Position numbers and translations under genes: made by a program
Assembly (NCBI GenBank): GCA_035610365.1
Contig: CM069435.1
Span: 59,703,389-59,767,388 of the forward strand
Direction: 5' to 3'
Length of the DNA: 64,000 bases
Source of the DNA: Aquatica leii
Taxonomy: Eukaryota; Arthropoda; Insecta; Coleoptera; Lampyridae
The notes under the pieces: model-generated
The model's database searches: none
What the model was told of the DNA's origin: nothing
Seen by the model: the letters and a program-made list of their open reading frames with translations, nothing else
Shown here: one piece after another, positions 21,527-33,000 of the stretch
How positions within the stretch are numbered: the stretch's first letter is position 1
Layout: every line of letters starts with the position of its first letter

Positions 21527-21754
21527 AATTTAAATAATGTAGCGCTAGTTGCAAACGAACTTTGGGAACGTTTCCGAGGATCCGACCACTGCAAAAAGTT
21601 ACTTAACTTGATGCTGAACAGGTTAACGACATATATACGAAATATTAATTGTAACGTTTTATGTATAAAATAAACATATTTCTGCAATAAAACTACTAAC
21701 TAATTAGAAGCGATTAGGTAGTAATCTACCTAAAACTTGTTTAAATTTAGTTCA

Positions 21755-22165
21755 GTTTAAAACGATGATTTAAATTAGTCGACATCACTACAAAAAACGA
21801 TTTTTTTCAGTTTATATAACGATCAAGTGAATCGTTATTTCACAAAGAATGTAAATAGTATTCATTTTAAAATCTGAAGGTCGTTTTGTGCTAAAGAACA
21901 GACCGATATGGTTTTTTATTTAATTGATCCTTTGATTTATTTTTAATCAGTCCACTATTAAAATGATTTAATTAATTATGTATAGTAATTGCAAATATGT
22001 TATGAATACACTAGTAATGATAGTACTATTAGTAGAAGCAATATTCTATATAAATATCTGATATAAACAAAAATTCTAGAATTAATAGCTTGCATAAGAT
22101 ATAAATTCTCTAAAGTACACTTTTTAAATATTAAATACATTTAAAATTTTATAATAAATACCAAT
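21755..22165. repeat. Inverted repeat partner B (Tc1 3' flank)
   Basis: Reverse-complement partner of 16437-16900, lying 80 bases beyond the C-terminal end of Tc1 copy B. The outer part matches less well. Confidence 0.75.
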
Positions 22166-22327
22166 CTGGTATTTCAACAAACAATTGTTGAACGTGTATG
22201 TCCTACGTTATGTTAAAATTTTAAATATTGACCATTGTATGTTTAATGTTGTATTTATTATTAATTACTAGCTCGTAAAGTTGCCAATGTCCTTGGTCGG
22301 TGGATTGATCCACTTGATTTTATTCTT

Positions 22328-22370
22328 TAGCCTGACGAAGTGCTAACCTTCAGCACGCAACGTTGCCACA
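22328..22370 (+). ncRNA. Hammerhead-like core in an orphan retroelement tail
   Basis: CTGACGA (22332-22338) fits CTGANGA. Stem II is GTGCT (22340-22344) and AGCAC (22352-22356). GCAAC follows where GAAAC is expected, then GTT, an allowed cleavage triplet, and GCC. One essential adenine is replaced, so this copy is probably dead. No RT or GIY-YIG is next to it; it looks like the isolated tail of a Penelope-like copy. Confidence 0.45.
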
Positions 22371-22799
22371 AAAATAAATTAAAGTGGTTTTATATGCCCC
22401 TCCTAAACGAAGAAGATTGAATTAATTAGTATACACACAGAGAAGGATAAAGAATCTTTACCAAGAATTTATATATTCGGTCCACATTTGTTGTTTACTT
22501 TGTTTCATTGTTCTTCTTGCAATTGCTCTGTACTTTTTGTATTCCATAAGTGTATTCATGGTTTTATACTTTATTTATTGTTTGAAAGCAATAGCTTTGT
22601 TTTAAACGGCTGTTTTGGAGTTTTGTGACCACCATGGTGCATAATGTGACTATTTCCAATTTGAGGTATTGCTTTTTGAGCTGCTTGAATGATAATGTTG
22701 GTTATACTATTGTATATTATATCTATATCGTCTGTAGGATTAAAGATTGATTGTTTATGATTTCAGTTTGAAAAATGTCCCATTGAGCCTGTAGCACTC

Positions 22800-23100
22800 T
22801 CTATTTTTTTGGGTGATTTGTTGATGTTTGTGCTGGATATTATTATCGGGCGATGGTCGCTATCATAAAAATTATTTTCTACTGTCCATTGAAGTTCAGT
22901 GGTTAGTTTTAGATGGCTTAGCGATAAATCTATTGTCGAAAACTGTTCTACTACAAAAATGAGTTGGTAAGCCAGTGTTTAGTAAAGTTATATCCAATCT
23001 ATCTAAAAGTTTTTCTACAATTTTACCTTTGCTGTTAGAGTAAGATGATACCCAATGTGTACTATGTGCGTTAAAACCGCCCATTATAATATACGGTATA
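22800..23100 (-). pseudogene. LINE endonuclease remnant
   Basis: MGGFNAHSTHW at about 23084 is the GDFNAH motif of the apurinic-like endonuclease with the aspartate lost. It is followed by KIVEKLLDRLDITLLNTG and, after frame changes, by the SDHRPI motif at about 22860. The endonuclease would nick target DNA for priming. Frameshifts and the lost aspartate make it inactive. Confidence 0.75.
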
Positions 23101-23148
23101 GGAAGCTGCTCGATAATTTCATGTATTTCTTCTGCGTTTAACTGGTAG

Positions 23149-23751
23149 TTAGGTAGTATGTAGATATTGCAAATTGTTATTTTTTGTTTTAAGTTTCTTT
23201 ATAGGTTTTGTTCGTTTAGTGGTAACATTTTTTTGTGGTTGCTTAAACGTTTCTAGGTTTTCCTCATTATTTTGTACTATTGGTTTTACTTCTTTAGTTT
23301 TAAATACTCTTTGATTTTGATTTATGATGTCTATTATATCTGGAGATGAATCAGTATGCGTAGTTGAAAATGTACGTATGTTTTCTTTAAATTGAACTGT
23401 TTCTTCGGGTTGTAAGTTAAGAGTTTGTTCCGTTGGTATTTTAGTTATTTGAGTGCATTTTGCTGCTAGGTGGCCTTGTCTTCCACATTTATAACATTTA
23501 GATTCGCCGATTTGTAAAAATGTGCGGTAATTATCTCCTTCAATATTTATCAAACATGAATTGGGAATATCAATATTTTCTTCCATTGTTACATATGTAA
23601 AACGTCGAAAGCTATAAATATAGGCGTATTCTGCGTTATGTAGTCCCGCTTTAATAAAATGTATTGGTGACATTAATTTCAAATGTAAATTTTCTTTTAG
23701 AACGTTTTCAATATACTCGTTTGGAATGATAGGTGGAATATTTGATAACAT
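23149..23751 (-). pseudogene. LINE ORF1 with CCHC zinc knuckle (partial)
   Basis: Two hundred open codons on the minus strand. The N-terminal half resembles the RNA-recognition-like part of LINE ORF1 proteins (SPIHFIKAGL, AYIYSFRRFTYV). A zinc knuckle CYKCGRQGHLAAKC lies at about residues 94-107, and a low-complexity charged tail follows. ORF1 proteins coat element RNA. Further ORF1 sequence lies upstream to about 24185, interrupted by frame changes, so the ATG at 23751 is internal. Confidence 0.7.
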
Positions 23752-24296
23752 TAATTTTATTGAAGGCGTGATTAATCTTCTATTATGTATTAAATTGTTT
23801 TCAATGACGATTGTATTTTTGGTTTCGAGTAATTTATCTACGATTTGTTTGCTTGTAAAGTATATACAAACTCTTTCATTTGAAATTTGAGATGCTGCTA
23901 CTGTTTTTTGGGTGCACTATGTTGCCAATTGCGTATATATAATCTTAAATTTTTAAACTTGTGACTGAATTTAGTAAAATAGCTTGATCTTTTTTTAGAT
24001 AACTAAAGGTTGGTGTTGCTTTAAGGATGCTTGAAAATAATTGAGTTGGTGTAAGGTTTGATGTCTTTGGTTCGTTGTTGTCAGAACCCCTGTGGCTGGG
24101 AGCACTGGATGTAGATGGATTTATTGTGTTTAAGGTGTTAGATTTTTGAGTAATCCCCCAACTATTATGGAGAATTAAATTACACAGAATTTATGTACTA
24201 TTAGATTTAAGTTAATTTAATAATTACCAGCAATATTTACAATGTGTGCGCTGCGATATCAAAATACGACACTTAAACTTAAACTTCGAATCATAA

Positions 24297-24487
24297 ATAC
24301 TTAAATATTTGTTAAATAATATTTTACTATATATATAAAGAGTTAACAATTGTAGTCACTTAAAAATGTATTAAAAAAAATAAAATCTGTTTGAAGCTTA
24401 TAACAATAATTTAAAGTTTTTTAATTTAAATTTACAAAATAATATATGTATTACTTTTTTAAATATTATTTAAAAGGTTAATGTTAA
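24297..24487 (+). repeat. Direct repeat left of micro-gene 3
   Basis: This matches 25251-25440 in the same orientation (ATACTTAAAT, TTAACAATTG.AGTCACTTAAAA, TGTTTGAAG, TTTTTTAATTTAAATTTACA). The pair brackets micro-gene 3 and its promoter. Confidence 0.85.
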
Positions 24488-24631
24488 AATAGATTTTATT
24501 AATTTCCATTTATTACTTATTTTCTTAACAAGTTTGAGAAGGCGCTAATTAGTAAACATTTTTGTAGTTAACGGATAATCTGATAAACACATTTAATGAC
24601 ACCATTTTTGAATTTTAATTATACACAAAAC

Positions 24632-24707
24632 CACTAATTAGTGATACTTGAAAATAAACGATAGTTTATCTTTTTATAGTATGAAGGTTTTCAAACCAGT
24701 TAGTCAC
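24632..24707 (+). promoter_or_regulatory. Promoter of micro-gene 3
   Basis: The CACTAATTAGTG palindrome (24632-24643) is followed by a GATA site in reverse, TTATCT (24666-24671), TATA box TTTTTATA (24671-24678) and CCAGTTAGTC (24696-24705). Confidence 0.6.
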
Positions 24708-24734
24708 TAAAGCACGTTCTGAAAACGATACAAC

Positions 24735-25025
24735 ATGTTCAACATAAAATTAGTTGCAATATTATTAATATTTGCAGTTACAGTTTATAACTGTGTTGTC
24801 CTTGCAAATCCCACACATGATTCAAGTGTAACAGGCGGTCCTGTTGCGAAGACCAATGGTGCAAATCACCACGCCGCCGATCCTGCCAGTGGAGCGCACA
24901 ACTTAGGAGTTGGTAAATATATTTGCATAAATATTTTTTTTTTGCTAATAGTTTAATTTCTAGGTAACGCAATGCTGTTTTTAACATTTAACCTAATAGC
25001 ACTTTATTGCTACACTTTTGCATAA
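24735..25025 (+). CDS. Micro-gene 3: secreted or GPI-anchored small peptide (two exons)
   Basis: Exon 1 is 24735-24912, the intron 24913-24963 (51 bp, GTAAAT...TTCTAG, phase 1) and exon 2 24964-25025, giving 79 residues. It has the same architecture as copy 2: signal peptide ending VVLA, mature start NPTHDSS, AHNLGVGN, and an uncharged hydrophobic tail ending CYTFA. Changes from copy 2 are two in the signal peptide, one in the mature part (D to A) and three in the tail. AATAAA is at 25232-25237. Retaining the intron would give a different, 13-residue tail. Function unknown. Confidence 0.7.
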
Positions 25026-25250
25026 AAGTTCTTCAATAGTTGTATTCTCATGTATAATAGAACTTAATATTGTTTGTATAGCTTTAATTAGTTAACAATG
25101 CAAAAATAATTATAGAAATTATATATGTATACATATATTTATAAAAATAATGTGTAACATTTAGCCAACAATATTATTATTTATAGATTTTTATAATTCA
25201 GTTTGAATGTGATGGAGTTGTTTCAATTATTAATAAAATATTTATTATAA

Positions 25251-25440
25251 ATACTTAAATGTTTGTTTAATAATATTATACAAAACTTAAAAAAATTAAC
25301 AATTGCAGTCACTTAAAACTGTATTAAAAAAATATAAACTGTTTGAAGTTTGTAACAATAATTTAAAAAGTTTTTTAATTTAAATTTACAAAATTATATG
25401 TATTACTTTTTAAAATATTATTTAATACGTTAATGTAGTA
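25251..25440 (+). repeat. Direct repeat right of micro-gene 3
   Basis: Partner of 24297-24487, starting directly after the polyadenylation region of micro-gene 3. Confidence 0.85.
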
Positions 25441-27300
25441 AAAATTAAATTTACATTTTTTATACAGAAAATCAAAAAGTTGATAACATATCTTTGTTTT
25501 ACTCATTTTGAGTTTGCATTTGCTGTCCTGGTTAAAAAAATATATGTAAACTTTAAAGTTTAAACATATAAATTGTTTGTTGAACTGAGCTTCTTCATGA
25601 CATATTTACAATTAGTTCCAACTTCTCTTGGTAACATAATGACAATATTGTTATATGCCAACTAATTTAATCTTTTTTAAATTTGTTTTTGATATTTAAG
25701 GATACACATTTAATATAGGTTTATAATTAGTACAAAAACTTTTTAAACTCTAATAATGCATTTGTCTTTACACTCTATACTTACACTTGTAGAAAATTAT
25801 TTGTTTCCTTTTATAAACAGACACTTTATTATTCTAACAAATTTTATAATTTTTGATTGTGAGTGATAAGTAGAAAATTTTAATTCTTTACGTTTATTAA
25901 CTAATATTTTAACCTAACTTCGCCTATTAATCTAATAATTTTTATTTAAAATTTTTTATTCTTTAACAAATAAAATATTCACCTTAGTTTCTGTATCCAA
26001 CTCAAAATTTATGTTTTTATTTTTGACATTTATATTTTAACAGCATGAATTTGTTTTACTTACGGTTTATATTTCGTTGACAACCTTTATGAAATTAAGA
26101 ATTTTCTATGACAATACATGATTCCGTTTTGTTTTTATGCCCGTTTTTAAATTTAATTTTGCTAGTTTAAGATTTACTTTACACTATAAAGATTGTCGCA
26201 GGAAAAGGTAAGAACCGTAAATTAAAACGTTTTCTTGCATGTTTTGAGTATAAATCTAAAATGTTCTTTATTATGGGATTTTTTTCTTAGGTTTGTTTCG
26301 ATACATGAACAATAACCTATTTTGCATGAATTAAATGCTAGAACACTTCTTATACATTCATGTTATCTCGGTCTAGAACATTCGCAACCTTTCTGCATTT
26401 ATTGTATTTGTATTTTGAAAATACTTACTTTGCATATTTAGATTTATGTATTCAGGTATTTTCACTGACCTACGTAACACTACCCCATTTAAACATTTGT
26501 AAATACGTTATCTTCAAATTACATTGTATTTTTAGTGTACCTGGAAAGAATGAGTAGTTTTTTTCAACTTAATTTAGTTACGTCTTATTACGTGGCAATA
26601 TTATTTGGTATTTACTTTATTTTTCGCGCCAACAAATTACTGAAAACAATGTGTAGTTTTTAGTACAGTGAATTAAACATGATTTCGTAATTTTTTATTT
26701 ATTTGACTTAACATTTAGACTTTTCAAAATGTTTTATTAGAACTTTTATTTTGACATTTTTGCTAAAATTGATATAATTGCACCTTCTAAGCTAACAACT
26801 TGTTAATGAGATACAAGCTCTATATATTTACTCCTTTCTAACAAAAAACATGTATTTGTTATTTTTTCGAATATAGGATTTTGTTATCATTCGGTTATTG
26901 TATTCAAAATCCCAATGTGATTATATTAAACGGCGTGCACTGTTTTTTATTTAAAAATTAAGTCAATAGGACAGTATGCAAAGAAATAACAGATCTCAAC
27001 AGCAGAACAAGTAGCAAACTAATTTTACAAAATGGCGATAATGAGCATTACTTAATGATAAAAATTTTTAATCTTTTCTAAAAACATTAAGTTGCTGCTT
27101 TTCAGCGTTTTAAAGGCTTGTCGCAAAAATAAAATTGTAAAGATAACAGTTGATGTAGCAAATGTTACTAGTGTTTTAATAATAAGAATATCCCGTACCA
27201 AAACCATAATAGACGCCAATCCCGTTTAACTCTATAGACAGTATCTGGCTCTACGCCATACTGGTGCTTCTAGTCAACGTTTATTTCTGAAATTTCTTCT
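25441..27300. other. AT-rich intergenic DNA
   Basis: No gene, RNA or repeat structure recognised. Confidence 0.45.
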
Positions 27301-27309
27301 TTTTTTTTG

Positions 27310-30095
27310 TTATCTCCTTATGCGTTGGAGATGGTACTCCTTAATTTTCATTTATCTATTTATTCCACTTCTTCCGGTTTGCGGCCATCTTCTTCATTTG
27401 CTGCAGTTTCTTACTTATATCTCTTTCTATCTGTTTCAACCGGCCGGATCTCCTTCATTCTAATTATGTGTCTATACCAATTCAGTTTTCACATCTTACT
27501 TTTTGTTTCTTTTTATCTCTTCTATTCAAATGTTAATAGTAAAGACTGTAATTTATTTTACGTATCCGCCACTAATATTATGTCATCGGCATATAACAGT
27601 CTTTCCATTTTCACTGTGTATCCTATCGTTACCTGGAGGTTTTATGTCCTTTTCTTAGTATTTATAATCATTTTGATCATTATTAATATGAATAACGTCA
27701 GTATAAAGTCATCTCTTCCCCTATTCATATCAAAACCTTTTAATCCCTTTCCTCCAATTTGTACTTCCTTTTACTTTGTTGTATGTCCTTCTATAATTTT
27801 GTGATTTATTTTGAGTTTTTCCATGACTTTTCATGTTATTTTGGTCCATTGAATCTAAAGTTGCTTTAAGATCAATGAGCATAATGTATAGATTTTTCCT
27901 ATTTCATTTCTTCTTTCCATTAAGCTTTTCATTATAAAAATATTATCTGTAGTTTGTCTCTCTCTTCTAATTGCTAATTGCTCTTCTTCTAAAATTTCTT
28001 CTATCTCATTTCTTAATCTGCTTTCTACCATTCTTGTGTATAGTTTGAATGCCACTGATGACAAGCATATTATATTACATAACTATCGCACACAAATTCA
28101 TCCCCTTTTTTGTAAATTTGAACTATCAAATTCTCTTCCCATTCTTTTGGTATGACGTGTGTCTTCCATGCTTCTTTCATTACTTCTAGCGATCATTTTC
28201 TTCTTTCTTTGCCTAACCATTTTACCATCTCTGGATCTATATTATCTGCACTGGCCGTTTTTCTGTCCGGATTTTTTTAGTCCCTCTTCTATTATTATTG
28301 TCTTGCATTTTAATTGCTTGTTCATCTTTTTTGCCTGTATTGCTAGTTCTTCTTCTTTATCGTATTTATCTTTATAATGTTCCCTCCGAGTTTCTATTAT
28401 TTCTTTTAAGTTTGTCTTTTATAATGTTATTCTTGCCTTTTATGCTTTTCATTTTTTTTTCTTTCTCTGCTTCTTAGGGCTTTTATTTTACTCCAGAATC
28501 TTCTATTATCTACTTTGTAACTGGGCTCTATTTTATCTCCAAAGTCTTTCCAGTTCTTCCTTTTTTCTTCTCTAATAAATTCTTGTATATTCTTTTTACG
28601 TCTATGGTATTCTATTCTGTCTTGTTCTAACTTTGTCTTGTTTCTATGTTTTTTTCTTTTTTTTAATTTTTCCTATATTTCTGCGTTCCATCAACTTGTT
28701 CTTTTGCTTTGTTTGTTGATTTTTGATGTTTCGCATATGTCTTCTGCTAATCGTATTATGTCTTTAAATTTATTCCATCGGTCTTCTAGAATCCGTTTAT
28801 ATTTCTCTCTTTCTTTCTATTCTTTCAAATTTACTATCTGTTCTTCTTGGTACTTCTTCAAATCTGCATATTTTAGTTTTTTTATTGTTGTTGTAGTATA
28901 ATTCTTTTATCTGCTATATTTTCCTTCATTTCAGTTTTGCTGTTACTAATCTATGTTGTGTCTCTATTTCCGCTCTCTTCGTCCTCTTAATTTCCTTGTC
29001 TCATTATTCTTGTGTATACTATGTAGTCTATTAGGATTTTCCCTTCTCTTCCTTCCGCTATAAATGTATATTTTTCTGATAAAGGTTTTTGTAAGAAGGA
29101 ATTTCCTATCATTAAATCGTTTATTTGGCAGAATTTGATCATCTCTATTTCCTCTTATTTGTTTCTTCCACTGGCGCGTACACTTGTGTTATGTACCAAG
29201 TTTCTTCCATTTCTAGCTTTATGTAGATTAATCTTGACGATATCGGCATACATTCAGTTATTTTTACCTCCACACCCTCCGTTACCATTTTTCTTACTAC
29301 TCCTTTTGCTGTTTGTTTCATTTCCACTCTAAAATAAAATATACTGTGTTTTACTATTTTAAGTTTTTTTCTTTCTTTATCTCACTTATTCTTATCAGCA
29401 GCATTTTAAATTTGATCTTATATTTTATGCTCTTATTTTCACATTTATATTTTGTCTATCTTATATTTTTTATCTTCCTGTTCTTCTTTTTAGTTTTTTT
29501 TTTCATAGCGGTTGTTTATTTTTTTAACTGCCCTGATCTTTTCCGTTGTTAGTTTTTTAGACGGCGTCCAGTGTATGTTATTGTTCTTATTTGTTTTCTT
29601 ATTTCTTTGTCTTCCTCACCTTCTTTGGGAGATCTTACACTTTATTTCTTCTATTATTACTTTTCTCTTTTATCAGTCTTTTTGTTCTTTTCCTATTTAT
29701 ATCTTCTAATGATTTCATTCTCTCTAATTGTGTAGATTTCGTTTTTAACTTGTAATTTGTTATATCGTATTTTTTATTGTATCTTATGCTTCTTGCTTCT
29801 TTCATATGTTTTATTATTCTTTTTCTTTTTTTTTCTGTATTTGTTTTGGGTAGTCTTCGTTTATCAAAATTTTTTTTTAGGTTTCTTATAGTTTTCATTA
29901 TTGTCTACTTTTTGTTCCATGTTAATAGTTCTGTTGTTATTGGTCCTTTCCTTCCTTTTTAATCTTATAACTTCTTGTTTCATGTCTAGGAAGATTACTT
30001 TCACTTTTTCTTTTAATTTTAGTTCTGATTTGTTGTATTTATCTTCCACTCCTTGTATTATAATTTTTTTTTGCCAGACGCATAGGCACATATAA
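27310..30095 (-). mobile_element. Second LINE, heavily decayed
   Basis: The minus strand is purine-rich and carries LINE pieces in the right order: ORF1-like KKIIIQGVEDK and HMKEARSI (30090-29640), endonuclease-like ARGVVRKM..RLIYIKL (29327-29145), RT finger/palm with KLYTRMVE.RLRNEIEEILEEEQ and RQTTDNIF (28064-27880), RT motif C LLYADDIILVAD (about 27610-27575) and a C-terminal NWY.H..RMKE region (about 27480). Many stops and frame changes separate them. The thymine-rich frames on the + strand, including one of 165 codons at 27307-27804, are antisense shadows. Confidence 0.75.
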
Positions 30096-30099
30096 ATTG

Positions 30100-33000
30100 C
30101 GTCAAACGTAATAGAGAATTGAAATCCTCCAGTCCTGCTAATAGTTTTATTAACGACTCAACTATTAGTACTTGTGCCCCATTTAAAAACCAATATTTAA
30201 ACAAAACTCTAGATAACTTTACGAGTGGAATAAATATAAAAACCTTTAGTAGTTATACAGTTAATTTTAATATTCAACTAAACAAAACCAATGTGCCATT
30301 TTTCAAACTGATATCAATAAAAAAATGTCAATATTTTTTGACGTCTATAGAAAAAAACCCATTTACATAAGTTATAACAATTTACAGTTGTAAAAAAAAA
30401 CAGCGCAATTATTTACAAGGAAAATTGAGCAGGTAATTCAGATTCTCAGCGGACACAATCAAATTACATTAAATTAAAAAAAAATAAATTATGACAAAAG
30501 TTTATATTAAAATAAAGTTAAAGAAAAATTTATTAACAAGTTTTCAACAAAATTTCAGCAACTTTAAAATATTGCAACCCTATAAAACATCACTTCTTGT
30601 TGCAGTATTTCGTTTGCTACAAATAAAAAAATGTAATGTATCTGTTACATCTTTACATAGCTGTCGGCAACAGGTAACCGACTTTATCCCGCACGCCTTT
30701 CTAATTTACCTATGATCAACTCTGCTTTCTAAGTAAATGAATTGTAACGTTGGCACTCTCTAAACTATAATGCCGGCAATTTGTTTCTTTACAAAATTTA
30801 CTCTAAGAGTATTACATATTCATTCTCTCACGTTTGATGTGGGTTCAGTTACTTTTGCTTTATTTTGCACTTGCATAAAAGCTCAATTTTCCTAGTAATT
30901 TTTTTTCATAGTTATAAAGCTAAAACAAATAGAAATTTTGTTTAATGTAATTAATTTAATCATTATTAAACATAAAGTAATTAAAAGTTTAGAATATAAA
31001 GCTTCATGTGCCAGCGAAGAAAAGATAAATTTAATAACATTTACTTAGGTAATGTAATTGTGTGGTTATTATCTAAGTGAACTTAAGAATAAACTTTTTC
31101 AATTTATTTAGTAAATATATAATTACGTTTTAAAATTTTGTACTTTAACTTTTCTCTTAATTTTCATTTATAATTTCTCATTTTCAGTCGCTTTACCGGT
31201 CGTTATTTTTCAGCTTGTTGCACTTAACTTTTGAATGATTTTCTGTAGAAAATTTAACTAAACATTTTTAATTAAAATAAAATGATAAATTTTTATTTAT
31301 CAGGAACGTGCTGAGCAAATAAATTAAAATTTACAAAACGATAAATTAATGGAAAAATTGCTTAATTTACGTTAAAAAGTTTTGCTTTTCAATATTTACA
31401 TTTAAAATTACTAAATTACTTTTATGTGAAAAACAAAATTAATATTACAAATGTTACACATAGTAGTATTTGTATATATTTTTTTTTAAATAACTAAAAA
31501 TTTAATACAGTTTTGAAGTATTTCAATGTTGCTGAAAAATTCTGTTTTATAATTAGAAAGCCTTCTAATAATTTTATATATGAACTTAATTAAATTTAAA
31601 AATAACACCGAAAAACTCATCTTAAACATAACATACAGCTGATTCTTAAAGTTAGGCAATTTCAAAGAAGTTAATATACCTTAAACCTTAGATTTATTAA
31701 AGACACTAGAAGACGTTTTTACCTTCGTATAGACTCTGACCGTAAAAGCCTTCACTATTATCTTATTTACATGTTTAACTAAACCACTGATTTTTATATT
31801 TTGTTGGTTAACCACTTTATTTTATATGCTTTAACTATTTTTAAATTTATTCACGGTGAATTTTAAGTTTAATCAATAAAAATACTTTTTTTGTTTTGCA
31901 TACAGCAATACAGTAAATACTTTGTGTAACTTTTTTTTTGCAGTTACAAAATGAAAATTTGTGTGATTAAAAATACTAATTTTTATGTGTGTCATATGTT
32001 ACATGTCGTTGTTTCGTAATTTTTAAAAATATTTATTCTAAATTAAAATTAACGGCTGCGCTATTTGTACGCTGTTACTGACGGTCAAATCTTTTTTATG
32101 AGTGGGGATAAGCGCGATATTGCTGTCCAACGTCTATTTTTACTTTTTCTGTAACGTTTAAAAATTGCTGTTAAAGATCGTATTACAGGACTAATCTACT
32201 AATGTAAGAAGTTTTCTTTTCTGCTAAATTTTCCTTATTAGTTCTCAATTACGCTTTTAGCGGGTGTGCTGAGAAATACTTATAGTAAAGTATTGAACGA
32301 ATAAGCGATTTCGTTGATTGTTGGACGTTGCAGTTATAAAGATAACCAAAATGGCGTTGTCACGTTCTTTTTTACATTTTTTACGATTTCCGGGAGACTG
32401 CTACTTAATCCGGATACACGGCTGTCGTAGCCAAGTTACTTATGCAAATTACTTTTTTTTAATAAATCCGGTGGCGATTTAAACACTTAAATTAGTTTTT
32501 TAAACTTTTTTTTGTTTTTTAATGGTCTCCCTCTTTATGTTATTTATTTAATAGAAGCAAAACCTACTAGAATAAAAAAATCTTTTCGACTATTTAAGTA
32601 CTGCTGACTTTCGTCTACGAATTCACCAAAACAAATTCCAACATTTCAAAAAAAAAACAGTTTTGTGATCTTTTCTTTCTGATCCTAAATTTTTTAAAAA
32701 ATTGCTCTAAAATGGCAACACCACAATCAATTAAAAAATTGTCAAACGTATTTTTCATCTAAATGAAGCCGTCATCGGGCAGCATGAAAAATTGATGAGT
32801 TGCTATTTAAAAAAGTGTAACTTTATGCTCTCAGCAAAAACTAAACACCTTGTAAAAACAAAAATATGTTTTAAAACAAGCAACTTTTCAATGAAAATGA
32901 GTACAGTACTAAACATTATATGCTGACATTTATACAAAAGCACTAGAAACCGAGGCCGGAGTAATGGCGAACATTGTACATATAACAAATAAAACTGACA

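Larger units (their letters stand above)
20080..21673 (+). pseudogene. Tc1-like transposase pseudogene, copy B, split by a hAT insertion
   Basis: The + strand at about 20080-20329 matches copy A from before TTTGCCAATTCAT through LNPIKNMW and the following residues, and resumes at 21535-21673 with NELWERFRGS..CKKL..LMLNRL. The 20330-21526 interval is an inserted hAT element with an 8 bp duplication. As in copy A, the third catalytic acid is replaced by lysine (PIKNMW). The N-terminal half is missing. Downstream flank 21755-22165 is shared with copy A. Confidence 0.75.
22450..24185 (-). mobile_element. Non-LTR retrotransposon (LINE), truncated
   Basis: On the minus strand an ORF1 with a zinc knuckle (24185-23149) is followed by an apurinic-type endonuclease (about 23160-22800). 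The reverse transcriptase is absent, so the copy is cut off at its 3' end. The organisation resembles Jockey/I-type elements. Confidence 0.75.

Noticed and set aside
21461..21673. A free-standing 70-residue + strand protein
   Set aside because: Its C-terminal half is the Tc1 transposase C-terminus and its N-terminal half lies in the nested hAT end, so it is an accidental fusion.
27307..29962. Several long + strand frames, up to 165 codons, rich in F, L and S
   Set aside because: They are antisense to the decayed LINE, whose purine-rich minus strand makes the + strand thymine-rich and poor in stops.
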